From Telluria beijingensis (lineage in GTDB: Bacteria; Pseudomonadota; Gammaproteobacteria; Burkholderiales; Burkholderiaceae_D), in the NCBI RefSeq assembly GCF_030770395.1, contig NZ_CP132480.1, positions 1,221,115 through 1,285,114 on the forward strand: a stretch of DNA of 64,000 bases, given 5' to 3'. The notes below the pieces were generated by a model, which saw only the letters and a list, made by a program, of their open reading frames with translations, searched no databases and was not told the DNA's origin. A program made the translations under genes and the position numbers. Of this stretch, positions 52,489-61,969 are shown one piece after another; the stretch's first letter is position 1, and each line of letters starts with the position of its first letter.

Positions 52489-53502
52489 ATGACGATCAAA
52501 GTTGCAATCAATGGTTATGGCCGTATCGGCCGCAATGTCCTGCGCGCCTTCTATGAAGGCGGCAAGAAACAAGACATCCAGATCGTGGCGATCAACGACC
52601 TCGGCAATGCCGAATCGAACGCCCACCTGACCCGCTACGACACCGCCCACGGCAAGTTCCCTGGCACCGTCACGGTCGAGGGCGACAATATGATCGTCAA
52701 CGGCGATTCGATCCGCGTGTTCGCGCAGCGTAACCCGGCCGAGATCCCATGGGGCGAGCTGGGTGTGGACGTCGTCCTCGAGTGCACAGGCTTCTTCACT
52801 ACCAAAGAAAAAGCCTCGGCCCACCTGAAGGGCGGCGCCAAGAAGGTCATCATCTCGGCCCCGGGCGGCAAGGACGTCGACGCGACCGTCGTGTTCGGCG
52901 TCAACCAGGACGTGCTGAAAGCCAGCGACACCGTCATCTCGAACGCATCGTGCACCACCAACTGCCTGGCCCCGCTGGTCAAGCCGCTGCACGACGCCAT
53001 CGGCCTGGAAACCGGCCTGATGACCACCGTGCACGCCTACACCAACGACCAGGTGCTGACCGACGTGATGCACGAAGACCTGCGCCGCGCCCGTTCGGCC
53101 ACCCAGTCGATGATCCCGACCAAGACCGGCGCCGCCGCCGCGGTCGGCCTGGTGCTGCCGGAACTGAACGGCAAGCTGGACGGCTTCGCGATCCGCGTCC
53201 CGACCATCAATGTGTCGATCGTCGACCTGTCGTTCATCGCCAAGCGCGACACCACGGTGGAAGAGATCAATCAGATCATGAAGGCGGCCGCTGCCGAGGG
53301 CCCGCTGAAGGACATCCTGACCTACAACACCGATCCGCTGGTCTCGGTCGACTTCAACCACAACCCGGCATCGTCGAACTTCGACGCGACGCTCACCAAG
53401 GTCTCGGGCCGCCTGGTGAAGGTCACTTCGTGGTATGACAACGAGTGGGGCTTCTCGAACCGCATGCTCGACACCACCGTCGCGCTGATGAACGCCAAAT
53501 AA
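52489..53502 (+). CDS. gap: Glyceraldehyde-3-phosphate dehydrogenase, type I
   Basis: A 337-residue glycolytic enzyme. It starts [20 protein letters not shown] (NAD site); the catalytic Cys lies in [20 protein letters not shown] (about residue 154), with the partner His in [23 protein letters not shown] closes the C-terminus. An AGGAGCA ribosome site precedes ATG 52489. Confidence 0.97.
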   Translation: MTIKVAINGYGRIGRNVLRAFYEGGKKQDIQIVAINDLGNAESNAHLTRYDTAHGKFPGTVTVEGDNMIVNGDSIRVFAQRNPAEIPWGELGVDVVLECTGFFTTKEKASAHLKGGAKKVIISAPGGKDVDATVVFGVNQDVLKASDTVISNASCTTNCLAPLVKPLHDAIGLETGLMTTVHAYTNDQVLTDVMHEDLRRARSATQSMIPTKTGAAAAVGLVLPELNGKLDGFAIRVPTINVSIVDLSFIAKRDTTVEEINQIMKAAAAEGPLKDILTYNTDPLVSVDFNHNPASSNFDATLTKVSGRLVKVTSWYDNEWGFSNRMLDTTVALMNAK

Positions 53503-53520
53503 TCCGTTCGCACCCCTGCA

Positions 53521-53556
53521 AGCCCCGGACGCCCTCGTGGCCTCCGGGGCTTTTTC
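53521..53556 (+). terminator. Terminator after gap
   Basis: AGCCCCGGA and TCCGGGGCT form a 9-bp stem around CGCCCTCGTGGCC and run into TTTTTCTT. A strong intrinsic terminator 18 bp after the gap stop. Confidence 0.88.
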
Positions 53557-53787
53557 TTGTCCGATGTCTTTGTGGCAGGCGGATGACACGGCGCGATCCT
53601 GCCACTAACAGGTTGTGCCTGTACAACAAAGTGTTACATCAGGCGCATATGCATGACAAAAAAATCCTGCATTCCCGACTACTCCTTTTGGCCGACATAA
53701 GGTGACGTTGGCAACTCATTGCACGAAGTAAATACCTCGCGCCCCTGGATCGCTGGATACACGACGTTACATTCCGAAATAATTGCG

Positions 53788-53815
53788 TTGCATAAACTGA
53801 CTCGGATTGCATAAT
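53788..53815 (+). promoter_or_regulatory. Possible promoter of the second TonB receptor
   Basis: TTGCAT (53788-53793), a 16-nt spacer and CATAAT (53810-53815), about 80 bp before the ATG. The rest of the 395-bp gap from gap to this gene shows only the terminator after gap. Confidence 0.42.
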
Positions 53816-53897
53816 CAGGGCGCGTCGCAGCCCGGGCAGGAGAGACATCCTTGGCGTTGCGAGCGCGTTGATCATCGTAACCAGTAGAGAGATGCCA

Positions 53898-56660
53898 ATG
53901 ATGTTGAAAGAAAAGATGGGCGCCCGCGCAGTGCGCCTCGCCTTCGGCCTGGTGGCCGGCCTTGCAGTAACCCAGGCAATGGCCCAGGAAGCGCCGATCC
54001 AGCGCGTCGAAGTGACCGGTTCCGCGATCAAGCGGATCAACGTCGAAGGCGCCCTGCCGATCCAGACCCTGAGCCAGGAAGCGATCGCCAAGACCGGCGC
54101 CACCAGCGTTGCCGAGCTGATCCAGACCCTGCCGGCGATGCAGGGCTTCACCATCGGCGCCATCGCCGCCGGCACCAACTCGGGCGGCCGCGTGTCGGCC
54201 TCGATCCACGACATCGGCGAAACCTACACCCTGGTCCTGCTCAACGGCCGCCGCCTGGCGCCGCAAGGTTCGGGCAGCACGGTCAACCTGCAGGCAATCC
54301 CGATGAGCGCCGTCGAGCGCGTCGAGATCCTGACCGACGGCGCGTCGGCCCTGTACGGCTCGGACGCCATCGCCGGCGTCATCAACTTCGTGCTGAAGAA
54401 AAACCAGCAGGGCGGCGACATCGAAGCCAACTACAGCCAGCCGACCGCCGGCCAGGATGGCGGTTCGCGCTACGTCGCGGCCACCTACGGTTTTGGCGAC
54501 CTGGACAACGATGGCTGGAACGTGCTGGTGAGCTACCGCCGCGACGAGCAGGACCAGATCCTGTCGACCAAGCGCGACTTCTCGAACACCGCCTTCCGCC
54601 AGTTCTCGCGCAACGGCACCAACTACGTCTACGACAACACCAGCACCGCCTCGGCGCCGGCCAATGTCACCGTGGCGTTCCGCAACCCGGCCGGCGTGCC
54701 TGCGCTGCCGTCGATCGGCTTCTCGCCCTACCTGCTGGCCAATGGCAACTGCCCCGAGCTGAACGTGGTCAGCATCAACAACAACGGCACCACCGCCCGC
54801 AACTGCACCTTCGACTACATCCAGACCGTCGAGATGGTTCCGGAAAACAAACGTGACAGCTTCTTCGTCAAGGGTACCAAGAAGCTCGGCGACAACTGGG
54901 AAGCGTTCACCGACATCGCCTACTCGCGCTTCGACCTGACCGCGCGCATCGCGCCGAACACTGCGCCGTTCACGATCGCCGCCGGTTCGCCGCAGTTCAA
55001 CCAGTACGTGGCGCCTTACCTGACGGCCGAGCAACTGGGCCGCGTCAATACCGTGTCGGGCAACTACCGCGCCTATGACTGGGGCACCCGCGACAGCCAG
55101 ACCATCACCGAATCGAAGCACGCGGTGGCCGGCCTGGACGGCGAGATCGCCGGCTGGACCGTCAGCGGTGCGCTGACCTGGTCGGAAAACTCGATCGACG
55201 AACGCTATGTCGGCGGCTATATGCGCAACGCCGAGTTCCGCTCGATGCTGGCCAACAATGCCTTCAACCCGTTCGCCCCGATCGGCCAGCAGAGCCCGGC
55301 GACCCAGCAACTGATCGAGAACTCGATTTTCCATGGTTCGATCCGCGAAGCCTCGACCACCCTGAAGGCGGCCGACGTGCGCGGCTCGCACGAGCTGTTC
55401 AACCTGGGTGGCGGCATGGCCCAGCTGGCAATCGGCGCCGACTACCGCGAGTACCACTACCAGCAGGATCCGTCGGCCGATGCGGTCAACGGCGTGATCT
55501 ACAACTTCAACGCCCCGGCGCGCTACGACCTGACGCGCGACAACGCTGGCGCCTTCGCCGAAGTGCTGGCGCCGATCACCAAGGAGATCGAAGTCACCGC
55601 GGCGCTGCGCTATGACACCATCTCGGCGATCGACGATGGCGTTCGCGGCCGCAAGGTCGGTAGCGACCACTCGAAGAGCACCTACAAGGTCTCGGCGCGC
55701 TGGCAGCCTTCGCAAGCGCTGCTGTTCCGCGGTTCCTACGGTACCGGCTTCAAGGCGCCCGACATGCTGGACATCGCCCAGCCGCTGGTCAACGCCGGCT
55801 TCACCGCGTCGTCGTGGGGCTGCCCGATCCAGGATCCGACCCTGTGCCGTCCAGGCACCACCCAGTACAACGTGCTGTCGTCGGGTAACGAGAACATGCG
55901 TCCGGAAACCTCGAAGCAGTTCACCGTCGGCATGCGTTTCGAGCCGACCGCGCGCTTCTCGGCAGGCCTGGACCTGTGGGACGTGAAGATCAAGGATGCG
56001 GTGAGCGCGGTCAGCGAGCAGCAGGCCTGGGCTAACCCGGACCAGTTCCGCCAGCTGTTCAGCACCTATACCGAACCGGCGACCGGCAACACCTACTGGG
56101 CCTTCCTGCGCTCGTCGGTGAATATCGGCCAGACCCATAACCGCGGCATCGACTGGGACCTGACCGGCCGCCACCGCTTCGGCTTCGGCAACCTGACCAC
56201 GACCCTGAACGGCACCTACATGCTGAAGTCGGACTACACTCGCGCCGGCACCGCCAACGACTGGACCAACAGCATGAACTACTTCGGCACCAACAATGCC
56301 GTGACGTTCCGCCACATCGTCCGCCTGTCGACCTCGCTGGACACCGGCAAGCTGTCGAACTCGCTGATCGTCAACTACCGCAACGGCTATACCGACGCGG
56401 CGGCGACCGTGCGTAACCTGGACACCGGCGTCAACGTCACCGGCTTCCGCCTGGAAGTGCCGTCGTTCCTGACCTTCGACTGGCAAGGCCGCTACGCGTT
56501 CACCGATGCCTTCACGCTGCGCGCCGGCATGAAGAACATCGCCAACCGCAAGCCGCCGCTGTCGCTGCGCGCCTCCTCGGGCCACCAGGTCGGCTTCGAC
56601 CCGCGCTACGCCGATCCGCTCGGCCGTCAGCTGTACGTGACCGGCAACTACAAGTTCTAA
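53898..56660 (+). CDS. TonB-dependent outer-membrane receptor (2)
   Basis: About 920 residues with a signal peptide (FGLVAGLAVTQAMAQEA), a TonB-box-like QRVEVTGSAIKR, a plug ending in VERVEILTDGASALYGSDAI and a barrel ending in YVTGNYKF. ATG 53898 is preferred, with GAGAG 7 nt upstream; 53892 and 53868 are alternatives. It is a different subfamily member from receptor 1. Ligand unknown. Confidence 0.92.
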   Translation: MMLKEKMGARAVRLAFGLVAGLAVTQAMAQEAPIQRVEVTGSAIKRINVEGALPIQTLSQEAIAKTGATSVAELIQTLPAMQGFTIGAIAAGTNSGGRVSASIHDIGETYTLVLLNGRRLAPQGSGSTVNLQAIPMSAVERVEILTDGASALYGSDAIAGVINFVLKKNQQGGDIEANYSQPTAGQDGGSRYVAATYGFGDLDNDGWNVLVSYRRDEQDQILSTKRDFSNTAFRQFSRNGTNYVYDNTSTASAPANVTVAFRNPAGVPALPSIGFSPYLLANGNCPELNVVSINNNGTTARNCTFDYIQTVEMVPENKRDSFFVKGTKKLGDNWEAFTDIAYSRFDLTARIAPNTAPFTIAAGSPQFNQYVAPYLTAEQLGRVNTVSGNYRAYDWGTRDSQTITESKHAVAGLDGEIAGWTVSGALTWSENSIDERYVGGYMRNAEFRSMLANNAFNPFAPIGQQSPATQQLIENSIFHGSIREASTTLKAADVRGSHELFNLGGGMAQLAIGADYREYHYQQDPSADAVNGVIYNFNAPARYDLTRDNAGAFAEVLAPITKEIEVTAALRYDTISAIDDGVRGRKVGSDHSKSTYKVSARWQPSQALLFRGSYGTGFKAPDMLDIAQPLVNAGFTASSWGCPIQDPTLCRPGTTQYNVLSSGNENMRPETSKQFTVGMRFEPTARFSAGLDLWDVKIKDAVSAVSEQQAWANPDQFRQLFSTYTEPATGNTYWAFLRSSVNIGQTHNRGIDWDLTGRHRFGFGNLTTTLNGTYMLKSDYTRAGTANDWTNSMNYFGTNNAVTFRHIVRLSTSLDTGKLSNSLIVNYRNGYTDAAATVRNLDTGVNVTGFRLEVPSFLTFDWQGRYAFTDAFTLRAGMKNIANRKPPLSLRASSGHQVGFDPRYADPLGRQLYVTGNYKF

Positions 56661-56674
56661 GCCGAACGTAAGAG

Positions 56675-56709
56675 GGGCCGGATCCCGCGAGGGATCCGGC
56701 CCTTTTTTT
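56675..56709 (+). terminator. Terminator after the second TonB receptor
   Basis: GGGCCGGATCCC and GGGATCCGGCCC, a 12-bp perfect stem with loop GCGA, followed by TTTTTTT. Convergent map ends at 56729, so this may also serve that gene. Confidence 0.92.
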
Positions 56710-56728
56710 ATCCGACGCCGGCTGCGTT

Positions 56729-57493
56729 TCAGGCGTCCGGCCAGGGCGTCAGGATCTCGAAGCCGTTTTTGGTCACCACGATCATGTGTTCCCACTGCGC
56801 CGACAGCGAACCGTCGCGCGTCATCACGGTCCAGCCATCCTCGAGCTGGATCACGTCTTCCTCGCCAATATTGATCATCGGCTCGACCGTGAAGGTCATG
56901 CCTTCCTTGAGCAGCAGGCCGGTGTTCGGGCGGCCGTAGTGCAGCACCTGCGGCTCTTCGTGGTAGACGCGGCCGATGCCGTGGCCGCAGTAGTCGCGCA
57001 CCACCGAGTAGCCGGCGCCTTCGGCCAGCTTCTGGATCGCGTGGCCGACGTCGCCCAGGCGCGCGCCGGGGCGCACGGCGCGGATGCCGGCCATCATCGC
57101 TTCATACGTGGTGTCGACCAGCTTCTTTGCTTCTGGATTCGGCGTGCCGGCGAAGTACATTCGGCTGGTGTCGCCGTGCCAGCCATCCTTGATCACAGTG
57201 ACGTCGATATTGACGATGTCGCCGTCCTTCAAGATTTCTTTTTCGCTCGGGATGCCGTGGCACACCACGCCATTGACCGAGGTGCACAGGGTTTTTGGAA
57301 AGCCGTGGTAGCCGACATTGGCCGGGGTGGCCTTCTGCACCTTGCGGATGTAGTCGTGGCAGCGGCGGTCGAGTTCTTCGGTGGAGACGCCGGGGACGAC
57401 GTATTCCTTGATCATTTCCAGGACTTCGGCGGCCAGGCGACCGGCGACGCGCATCTTGGCGATGTCCTTGTCGTTCTTGAGTTTGATGGTCAT
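56729..57493 (-). CDS. map: Methionine aminopeptidase type I
   Basis: A 254-residue enzyme that removes N-terminal Met. All five metal ligands are recognisable: Asp in NIDVTVI, Asp in WHGDTSRMYFAG, His in YCGHGIGRVYHEEP, Glu in MTFTVEPMINIGE and Glu in SAQWEHMIVVT. Length is close to E. coli Map. Its usual neighbours rpsB and tsf are absent here. The IS element inserted 79 bp upstream of its start codon. Confidence 0.97.
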   Translation of the reverse strand: MTIKLKNDKDIAKMRVAGRLAAEVLEMIKEYVVPGVSTEELDRRCHDYIRKVQKATPANVGYHGFPKTLCTSVNGVVCHGIPSEKEILKDGDIVNIDVTVIKDGWHGDTSRMYFAGTPNPEAKKLVDTTYEAMMAGIRAVRPGARLGDVGHAIQKLAEGAGYSVVRDYCGHGIGRVYHEEPQVLHYGRPNTGLLLKEGMTFTVEPMINIGEEDVIQLEDGWTVMTRDGSLSAQWEHMIVVTKNGFEILTPWPDA

Positions 57494-57571
57494 ATAAAGG
57501 GGAATCGGGCGCTGCGTGCTGCAGGCAAACCGCCATGATACCGGGTCAAGCGGGGCAGGGTGGGATGTGCA

Positions 57572-57579
57572 AGTAAAAA
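57572..57579. repeat. IS target site duplication, left copy
   Basis: AGTAAAAA, identical to 58654-58661. Eight-bp duplications are usual for the IS1595 family. Confidence 0.92.
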
Positions 57580-58653
57580 GGCGCTGTTCGCGTTAATTAT
57601 GCGAACCTTTCCCATTCGCGCCGGTCTCAGCCACTGTCGAGTTAACTCATCGGGTGGCGGTGATGCAAGGCTTAGGCTTCGAAGTAGTATTTTCGGCACT
57701 GACTTCCCTGCATCTGGAGACTGATGACGTCGCCAAGTTGCGGGAGTGGGTCGCCGCCATCGTCCACCCTGGCGAGTGCCTTCGGTTGATTGCCGAGGCC
57801 GCCGGCACGCCGTGCTGTCCGCATTGCCAATGTCCGCGCGTGCATCGCTGCGGTTCGGCCAGCGGGCTGCAGCGCTGGCGCTGCCTGGCCTGCCGGCGCA
57901 GCTTCAACGCGTTGACCAATACGCCGCTGGCGCGCCTGCGCAAGAAAGCCGTCTGGTTGCCCTACCTGCAATGCGTATTGGGGTCGCGCACGGTCCGCGC
58001 AGCGGCCGAACTCGTCGGCGTGCACCGTACCACCAGTTTCCGCTGGCGCCATCGCTTCGTGCCCGGGGCCGCAAGCAAACGTCCAGCTCGCCTTGAGGGC
58101 ATGGTCGAGGCCGACGAAACCTATATGCTCGAATCGCAGAAGGGCTCGCGCCACCTGGCGCGGCCACCACGGCGGCGCGGCGGCGTGGCCAGTCGGCGCG
58201 GCATCAGCCGCGAACATGAGTGCCTGCTCGTCGCGCGCGACCGGGGCAGGCGGACGCTGGACTTCCATACCGGCCGCGGGCCGGTCAGCGCCGCCCGGCT
58301 CGAGGATTGCCTGAGGCCGGCGCTGGCGCCGGATGTGCTCTTGATCAGCGATTCGGCAGCCGCTTACCGGGTCTTCGCCTCCCATGCCGGCATCGCGCAT
58401 GAGACTGTCAATCTGCGTGCCGGGATCAAGGCCCGCGGCACGATCCATCTCAATAACGTCAATGGCTGGCATGCCCGATTCAAGACCTGGCTCAGACGCT
58501 TCAACGGCATCGCCAGTCGTTACCTGATCAACTACTCCGGCTGGCAGCGCTTCTTGGACGACGGCGCATTGCGTACTCCAGCTCAATTGCTAACCGCTAT
58601 TATCCAGTGTGCGATTTGCCGATGCAAAGTAACGAACTAACGCGAACAGCGCC
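57580..58653 (+). mobile_element. Complete IS1595-like insertion sequence
   Basis: A 1074-bp element bounded by perfect 16-bp inverted repeats, GGCGCTGTTCGCGTTA at 57580-57595 and its reverse complement at 58638-58653. It is flanked by an 8-bp direct target duplication AGTAAAAA (57572-57579 and 58654-58661). It contains one transposase gene. Identical ends and target repeats imply a recent insertion. Confidence 0.95.
57663..58640 (+). CDS. IS1595-family transposase (ISXO2-like)
   Basis: About 325 residues. An N-terminal zinc ribbon (CCPHCQCPRVHRCG then CLACRRSF) and a helix-turn-helix region (TVRAAAELVGVHRTTSFRWR) come before the catalytic domain, whose acidic residues lie in EGMVEADETYMLE and LLISDSAAAYRVF, with the conserved HLNNVNGWHARFKTWLRRF near the end. 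This order and signature match ISXO2-like DDE transposases. GTG 57654 is an alternative start. The gene is intact. Confidence 0.93.
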   Translation: MQGLGFEVVFSALTSLHLETDDVAKLREWVAAIVHPGECLRLIAEAAGTPCCPHCQCPRVHRCGSASGLQRWRCLACRRSFNALTNTPLARLRKKAVWLPYLQCVLGSRTVRAAAELVGVHRTTSFRWRHRFVPGAASKRPARLEGMVEADETYMLESQKGSRHLARPPRRRGGVASRRGISREHECLLVARDRGRRTLDFHTGRGPVSAARLEDCLRPALAPDVLLISDSAAAYRVFASHAGIAHETVNLRAGIKARGTIHLNNVNGWHARFKTWLRRFNGIASRYLINYSGWQRFLDDGALRTPAQLLTAIIQCAICRCKVTN

Positions 58654-58661
58654 AGTAAAAA
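58654..58661. repeat. IS target site duplication, right copy
   Basis: AGTAAAAA, forming the T run (minus strand) of the terminator of the receptor gene at 58730. Confidence 0.92.
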
Positions 58662-58689
58662 TGCCCGCCCGGCAAGGCCGGGCGGGCAT
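58657..58689 (-). terminator. Terminator of the third TonB receptor
   Basis: ATGCCCGCCCGGC (58661-58673) and its exact reverse complement (58677-58689) around AAG, with a T run on the minus strand at 58661-58657. The IS inserted at the far end of this T run and the target duplication kept it intact. Confidence 0.9.
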
Positions 58690-58729
58690 CGAGAAACCCT
58701 TCAGGAGAGGGCCCGAAGGCCCTGTTCCA

Positions 58730-61636
58730 TTAGAAGTTCTGGGTGTAGCGGACGTAGAAGAAGCGGTCCAGCGACATGTCTGCATCGACCATCGAAGCCG
58801 AAGCCTGGGTGCTGTACACGATGCGTGGCGACTTGTCGAACACGTTGTTGATACCGAACAGGACGCGAGCATCCCAGTTGGTCTTGTAGCCAACGCTCAG
58901 GTCATGGATCGTGACCGAACCAATCTTGTTGGCGCCGGTACCGAACGATGCTTCGAAGTCAGGCAGGTTGCACTCTGCGTCGGTGTAGCAGATGTCCTTG
59001 ACCGGGCTGTAGTAACGGAAGCCCCAGGTGGCGCTCCAGTTGCCCAGCGACCAGTCGAAGTTGGTGTTCGACTTCACGCGGTTGTAGAAGTACTCGCCGG
59101 CGTAGTTGTTCCACTCCGAATCGGCGCCGCTGCGGGTACGGAACTTGTCGACGTACGAGGTTTCGTTACGCACACCGAACTGGCCGTAGGCGGTACGTGG
59201 CAGGCGATACGAGATCGACATGTCCAGGCCTTCGGTTTCCATATTGCCCAGGTTGGCATTACCGCGCTGCAGTGCATTGATCTGGCCGGTGACCGGGTCA
59301 CGACGGATCACCGAGCAGAAGTTGGCGCTGTTGTTGATGAAGCACTCGTTGGCGACGTAGGTCGCGCTGATCGCGGTGATACGGTTCTGGATCTGGATGT
59401 TATACCAGTCCAGGCCGACGCTCAGGCCAGGCACGAACGATGGGCTGTACACGAAGCCGACGGTACGGGTCTTCGCAGTTTCTGGCGTCAGGAACTGGTT
59501 GCCGGCGCCCGCGTTGAAGGCCACGGTCGACTGGGTGCCCGCGGCGCCGTTGAGGACTGCGCCAGCCTGGTTGACCTGGCGGTAACCGGCGAAGGTGCCC
59601 GATTGCACGCAACGTGCCTGGACTGCCGGGTCGCGTGCGGCTTCGCCGAACACGGTGTCGCATGGATCCAGGAAGGTGTCGAAGGTCTGGGTGCCGCCGC
59701 CGAAGGTGTCGCCCAGGGTTGGAGCACGGAAGCCTTCAGCCCAGGTGCCACGCACCAGCAGGTCGTTGACCGGCTTGTACATGAAGCTGAACTTGCTGTT
59801 GTTGGCCACGCCGAAGTTGCTGTAGTCCGAGTAGCGGTGCGCCAGGTTGAAGCTCAGCAGGTCTGCGAACGGGACGTCCTTCAGCACTGGAACGTTCAGT
59901 TCGGCGTACGCTTCACGCACGGTGTAGCGGCCGTAGGTCGGCGCGCCTGCCAGTTCGGTCGAGTAGCCCGATTGCTCGAACTGGCCCGGCACTTCCTGGC
60001 CCTTGACTTCGCGGTGCTCGATACCGACTGCCAGGCCCACGGCGCCGGCTGGCAGCTGGAACAGTTCGCCAGCCAGGTCGGCGGTGGCGCTGTTCACGGT
60101 CGAGCCGTAGCTCTTCTGCGAGGTCGAGTTGATGTAGGCCAGCGCTTCCGGGGTCGAGGCCGATGGGCCGCCCAGGATGTTGAACGGCACGCACGACGAC
60201 AGGCCGATTGGCGCATCAGGGGTACCGCACTGCACGACGCCGCTGGCGTTCATGAACGATGGGCCCAGGGCGCGCTTCAGGTTCAGCAGGTTGATGTTGC
60301 CGACGCCGAACTGCGAGCCGGACACCTTGCTGTGGTTGTAGCCAGCGCTCCAGTTCCATGCCAGATCCTTGATGGTGAATTCACCTTCCAGGGTCGCATC
60401 GATGTGCAGCGTGCGGTTTTCGGTTTCGGTCTGACGGGTCAGCTCGATGGTGCGGCGGGCGAAGAACAGGTCCTGGCCCAGGCCAGCGCCGGCAACCTGG
60501 TTGCCGTACGGGTTCCAGTAGCTGTCCTTGTCGACATAGACCGGGTAGGTGGCCTGCGAGATCGAGGTCAGCGGGTAGCCGGCGATCTGCTGGTTCGACT
60601 TGCGCTGCGAGTACATCGCGGTGGTCTTGAAGCGCATGTCTTTCGGCAGCGCGACTTCGCCCTTGACGAACAGGGTGTCCAGCTTGCTTGGGATCAGCAA
60701 GTCCATATCCTGGGACGAGTTGTACTTGTCTTCCTGGATGCCGTTGTTGAACGCGTGGTAGTTGTTCGGGTTGCGCGGATCGGCGCCGACGCCACGGCCG
60801 TCATAGGTGCCGGTGTGGTTCAGGACCTGGTTGAAGCCGCCCTGTGCCGGGTTGGTCAGCGTGCCGCCGTTGGCCGGGTTGACCGGGGTGATGCGACCCC
60901 ATGGGCCAGCGCCCAGGCCGTCGAATTTGTACTGTGGACCACGGCCGAAGGCGGTGATCTCGCGCGCCTGGGTGTCCACGCGGCCCGATTCGGTGTGCGA
61001 CAGGCCGAACATCAGCGAGGCTTTTTCATCGCCGGCGCCGTAGCTCAGCGAGAAGTCCTTGTTCTTGCCGTCGTTCTTTTCGTTCTGGCCGGTGTACAGG
61101 GACAGCTGGCCGCCCTGCATGTTCTTCTTCAGGATGATGTTGACCACGCCGGCGATTGCGTCCGAGCCGTAGATCGACGAAGCGCCATCCTTCAGGATTT
61201 CCATGCGCTCGATCATTGCCGACGGGATGGTCGACAGGTCGGTGAAGCCGTCGACCGACTGGGTCCAGCGCTTGCCGTCCACCAGGACCAGCAGGCGGTT
61301 CGAGCCCAGGTTACGCAGGCTGACGTACTGGCCGCCGATTTCGCTGTTCGAGGTCAGGGAGCCCGAACGCGAGAAGTCAGGGGCGCCTGCCGACGACAGG
61401 TTATTCAGGATGTCGCCAACGGTGACCAGACCGGTACGCTGGATCTGTTCCTGGTTCATGATCTGGATCGGTTGTGCGGTTTCCAGGTCGACTTGGCGGA
61501 TACGGGAACCGGTCACTTCGACGCGCTGCAGGTTTTGCTGCTGCGAAGTTTCCTGTGCGACCGCTGCGGTCATGCCGAGGGTCATACCGCCGAGGCAGAT
61601 CGCGCGGACCGACCGGGACAAGAGTGTTTCCATCAT
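58730..61636 (-). CDS. TonB-dependent outer-membrane receptor (3)
   Basis: A 968-residue receptor with a signal peptide (ICLGGMTLGMTAAVAQE), a TonB-box-like LQRVEVTGSRIRQ, a plug ending in IERMEILKDGASSIYGSDAI and a barrel ending in RFFYVRYTQNF. Conserved blocks such as VREAYAELNVPVLKDVPFAD and GTWAEGFRAPTLGDTFGG match receptor 4. AGGAG lies 9 nt upstream of ATG 61636. It lies head-to-tail with receptor 4 after a 333-bp gap and is clearly its paralogue. Ligand unknown. Confidence 0.93.
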   Translation of the reverse strand: MMETLLSRSVRAICLGGMTLGMTAAVAQETSQQQNLQRVEVTGSRIRQVDLETAQPIQIMNQEQIQRTGLVTVGDILNNLSSAGAPDFSRSGSLTSNSEIGGQYVSLRNLGSNRLLVLVDGKRWTQSVDGFTDLSTIPSAMIERMEILKDGASSIYGSDAIAGVVNIILKKNMQGGQLSLYTGQNEKNDGKNKDFSLSYGAGDEKASLMFGLSHTESGRVDTQAREITAFGRGPQYKFDGLGAGPWGRITPVNPANGGTLTNPAQGGFNQVLNHTGTYDGRGVGADPRNPNNYHAFNNGIQEDKYNSSQDMDLLIPSKLDTLFVKGEVALPKDMRFKTTAMYSQRKSNQQIAGYPLTSISQATYPVYVDKDSYWNPYGNQVAGAGLGQDLFFARRTIELTRQTETENRTLHIDATLEGEFTIKDLAWNWSAGYNHSKVSGSQFGVGNINLLNLKRALGPSFMNASGVVQCGTPDAPIGLSSCVPFNILGGPSASTPEALAYINSTSQKSYGSTVNSATADLAGELFQLPAGAVGLAVGIEHREVKGQEVPGQFEQSGYSTELAGAPTYGRYTVREAYAELNVPVLKDVPFADLLSFNLAHRYSDYSNFGVANNSKFSFMYKPVNDLLVRGTWAEGFRAPTLGDTFGGGTQTFDTFLDPCDTVFGEAARDPAVQARCVQSGTFAGYRQVNQAGAVLNGAAGTQSTVAFNAGAGNQFLTPETAKTRTVGFVYSPSFVPGLSVGLDWYNIQIQNRITAISATYVANECFINNSANFCSVIRRDPVTGQINALQRGNANLGNMETEGLDMSISYRLPRTAYGQFGVRNETSYVDKFRTRSGADSEWNNYAGEYFYNRVKSNTNFDWSLGNWSATWGFRYYSPVKDICYTDAECNLPDFEASFGTGANKIGSVTIHDLSVGYKTNWDARVLFGINNVFDKSPRIVYSTQASASMVDADMSLDRFFYVRYTQNF

Positions 61637-61759
61637 GTTGCAAACTCCTAGGGGTGAAAACGCGGCGGCACCATGGGAAGGGCACTGCCACCGAAAATGT
61701 CGCTATGCGACTACCTGAAAAACGCTACCTGGTTGGTTCAACGAGTTTTCAAGCTAGCA

Positions 61760-61789
61760 ATAAAACCATTTGCAGAGCGTCACTGTCAA
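61760..61789 (-). promoter_or_regulatory. Possible promoter of the third TonB receptor
   Basis: On the minus strand TTGACA (61789-61784), an 18-nt spacer, TTTTAT (61765-61760), about 125 bp before the ATG. Confidence 0.42.
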
Positions 61790-61856
61790 TGCATACAAAT
61801 GATGTATGACGTTTGTGTTGCAGAAATGTGTATTTACCGATTGCCAGTTTGACAAG

Positions 61857-61878
61857 TTGTTGACTCACTGGTCAACAA
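61857..61878. promoter_or_regulatory. Perfect palindrome, candidate operator
   Basis: TTGTTGAC and GTCAACAA, 8-bp arms with a 6-nt gap, located about 68 bp upstream of the -35 box of the third receptor gene. A position and form suited to a dimeric regulator; regulator unknown. Confidence 0.45.
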
Positions 61879-61901
61879 ATGATCTAAATTTTGTCAAAAG
61901 G

Positions 61902-61938
61902 AAAAAAGCCCTTCCGGCTAGCGCCGGAAGGGCTTTTT
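61902..61938 (-). terminator. Terminator of the fourth TonB receptor
   Basis: GCCCTTCCGGC and GCCGGAAGGGC around TAGC, flanked by an A run on one side and a T run on the other, so it can work in both directions. It ends the receptor gene at 61970. Confidence 0.9.
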
Positions 61939-61969
61939 GAGCAATTAAATTGCTTTTGGGCAGCGTGAC

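Noticed and set aside
58607..61651. Open frame of 1014 codons antisense to the third TonB receptor
   Set aside because: Same effect of codon bias; the plus-strand product has no family features and the receptor on the minus strand is unmistakable.
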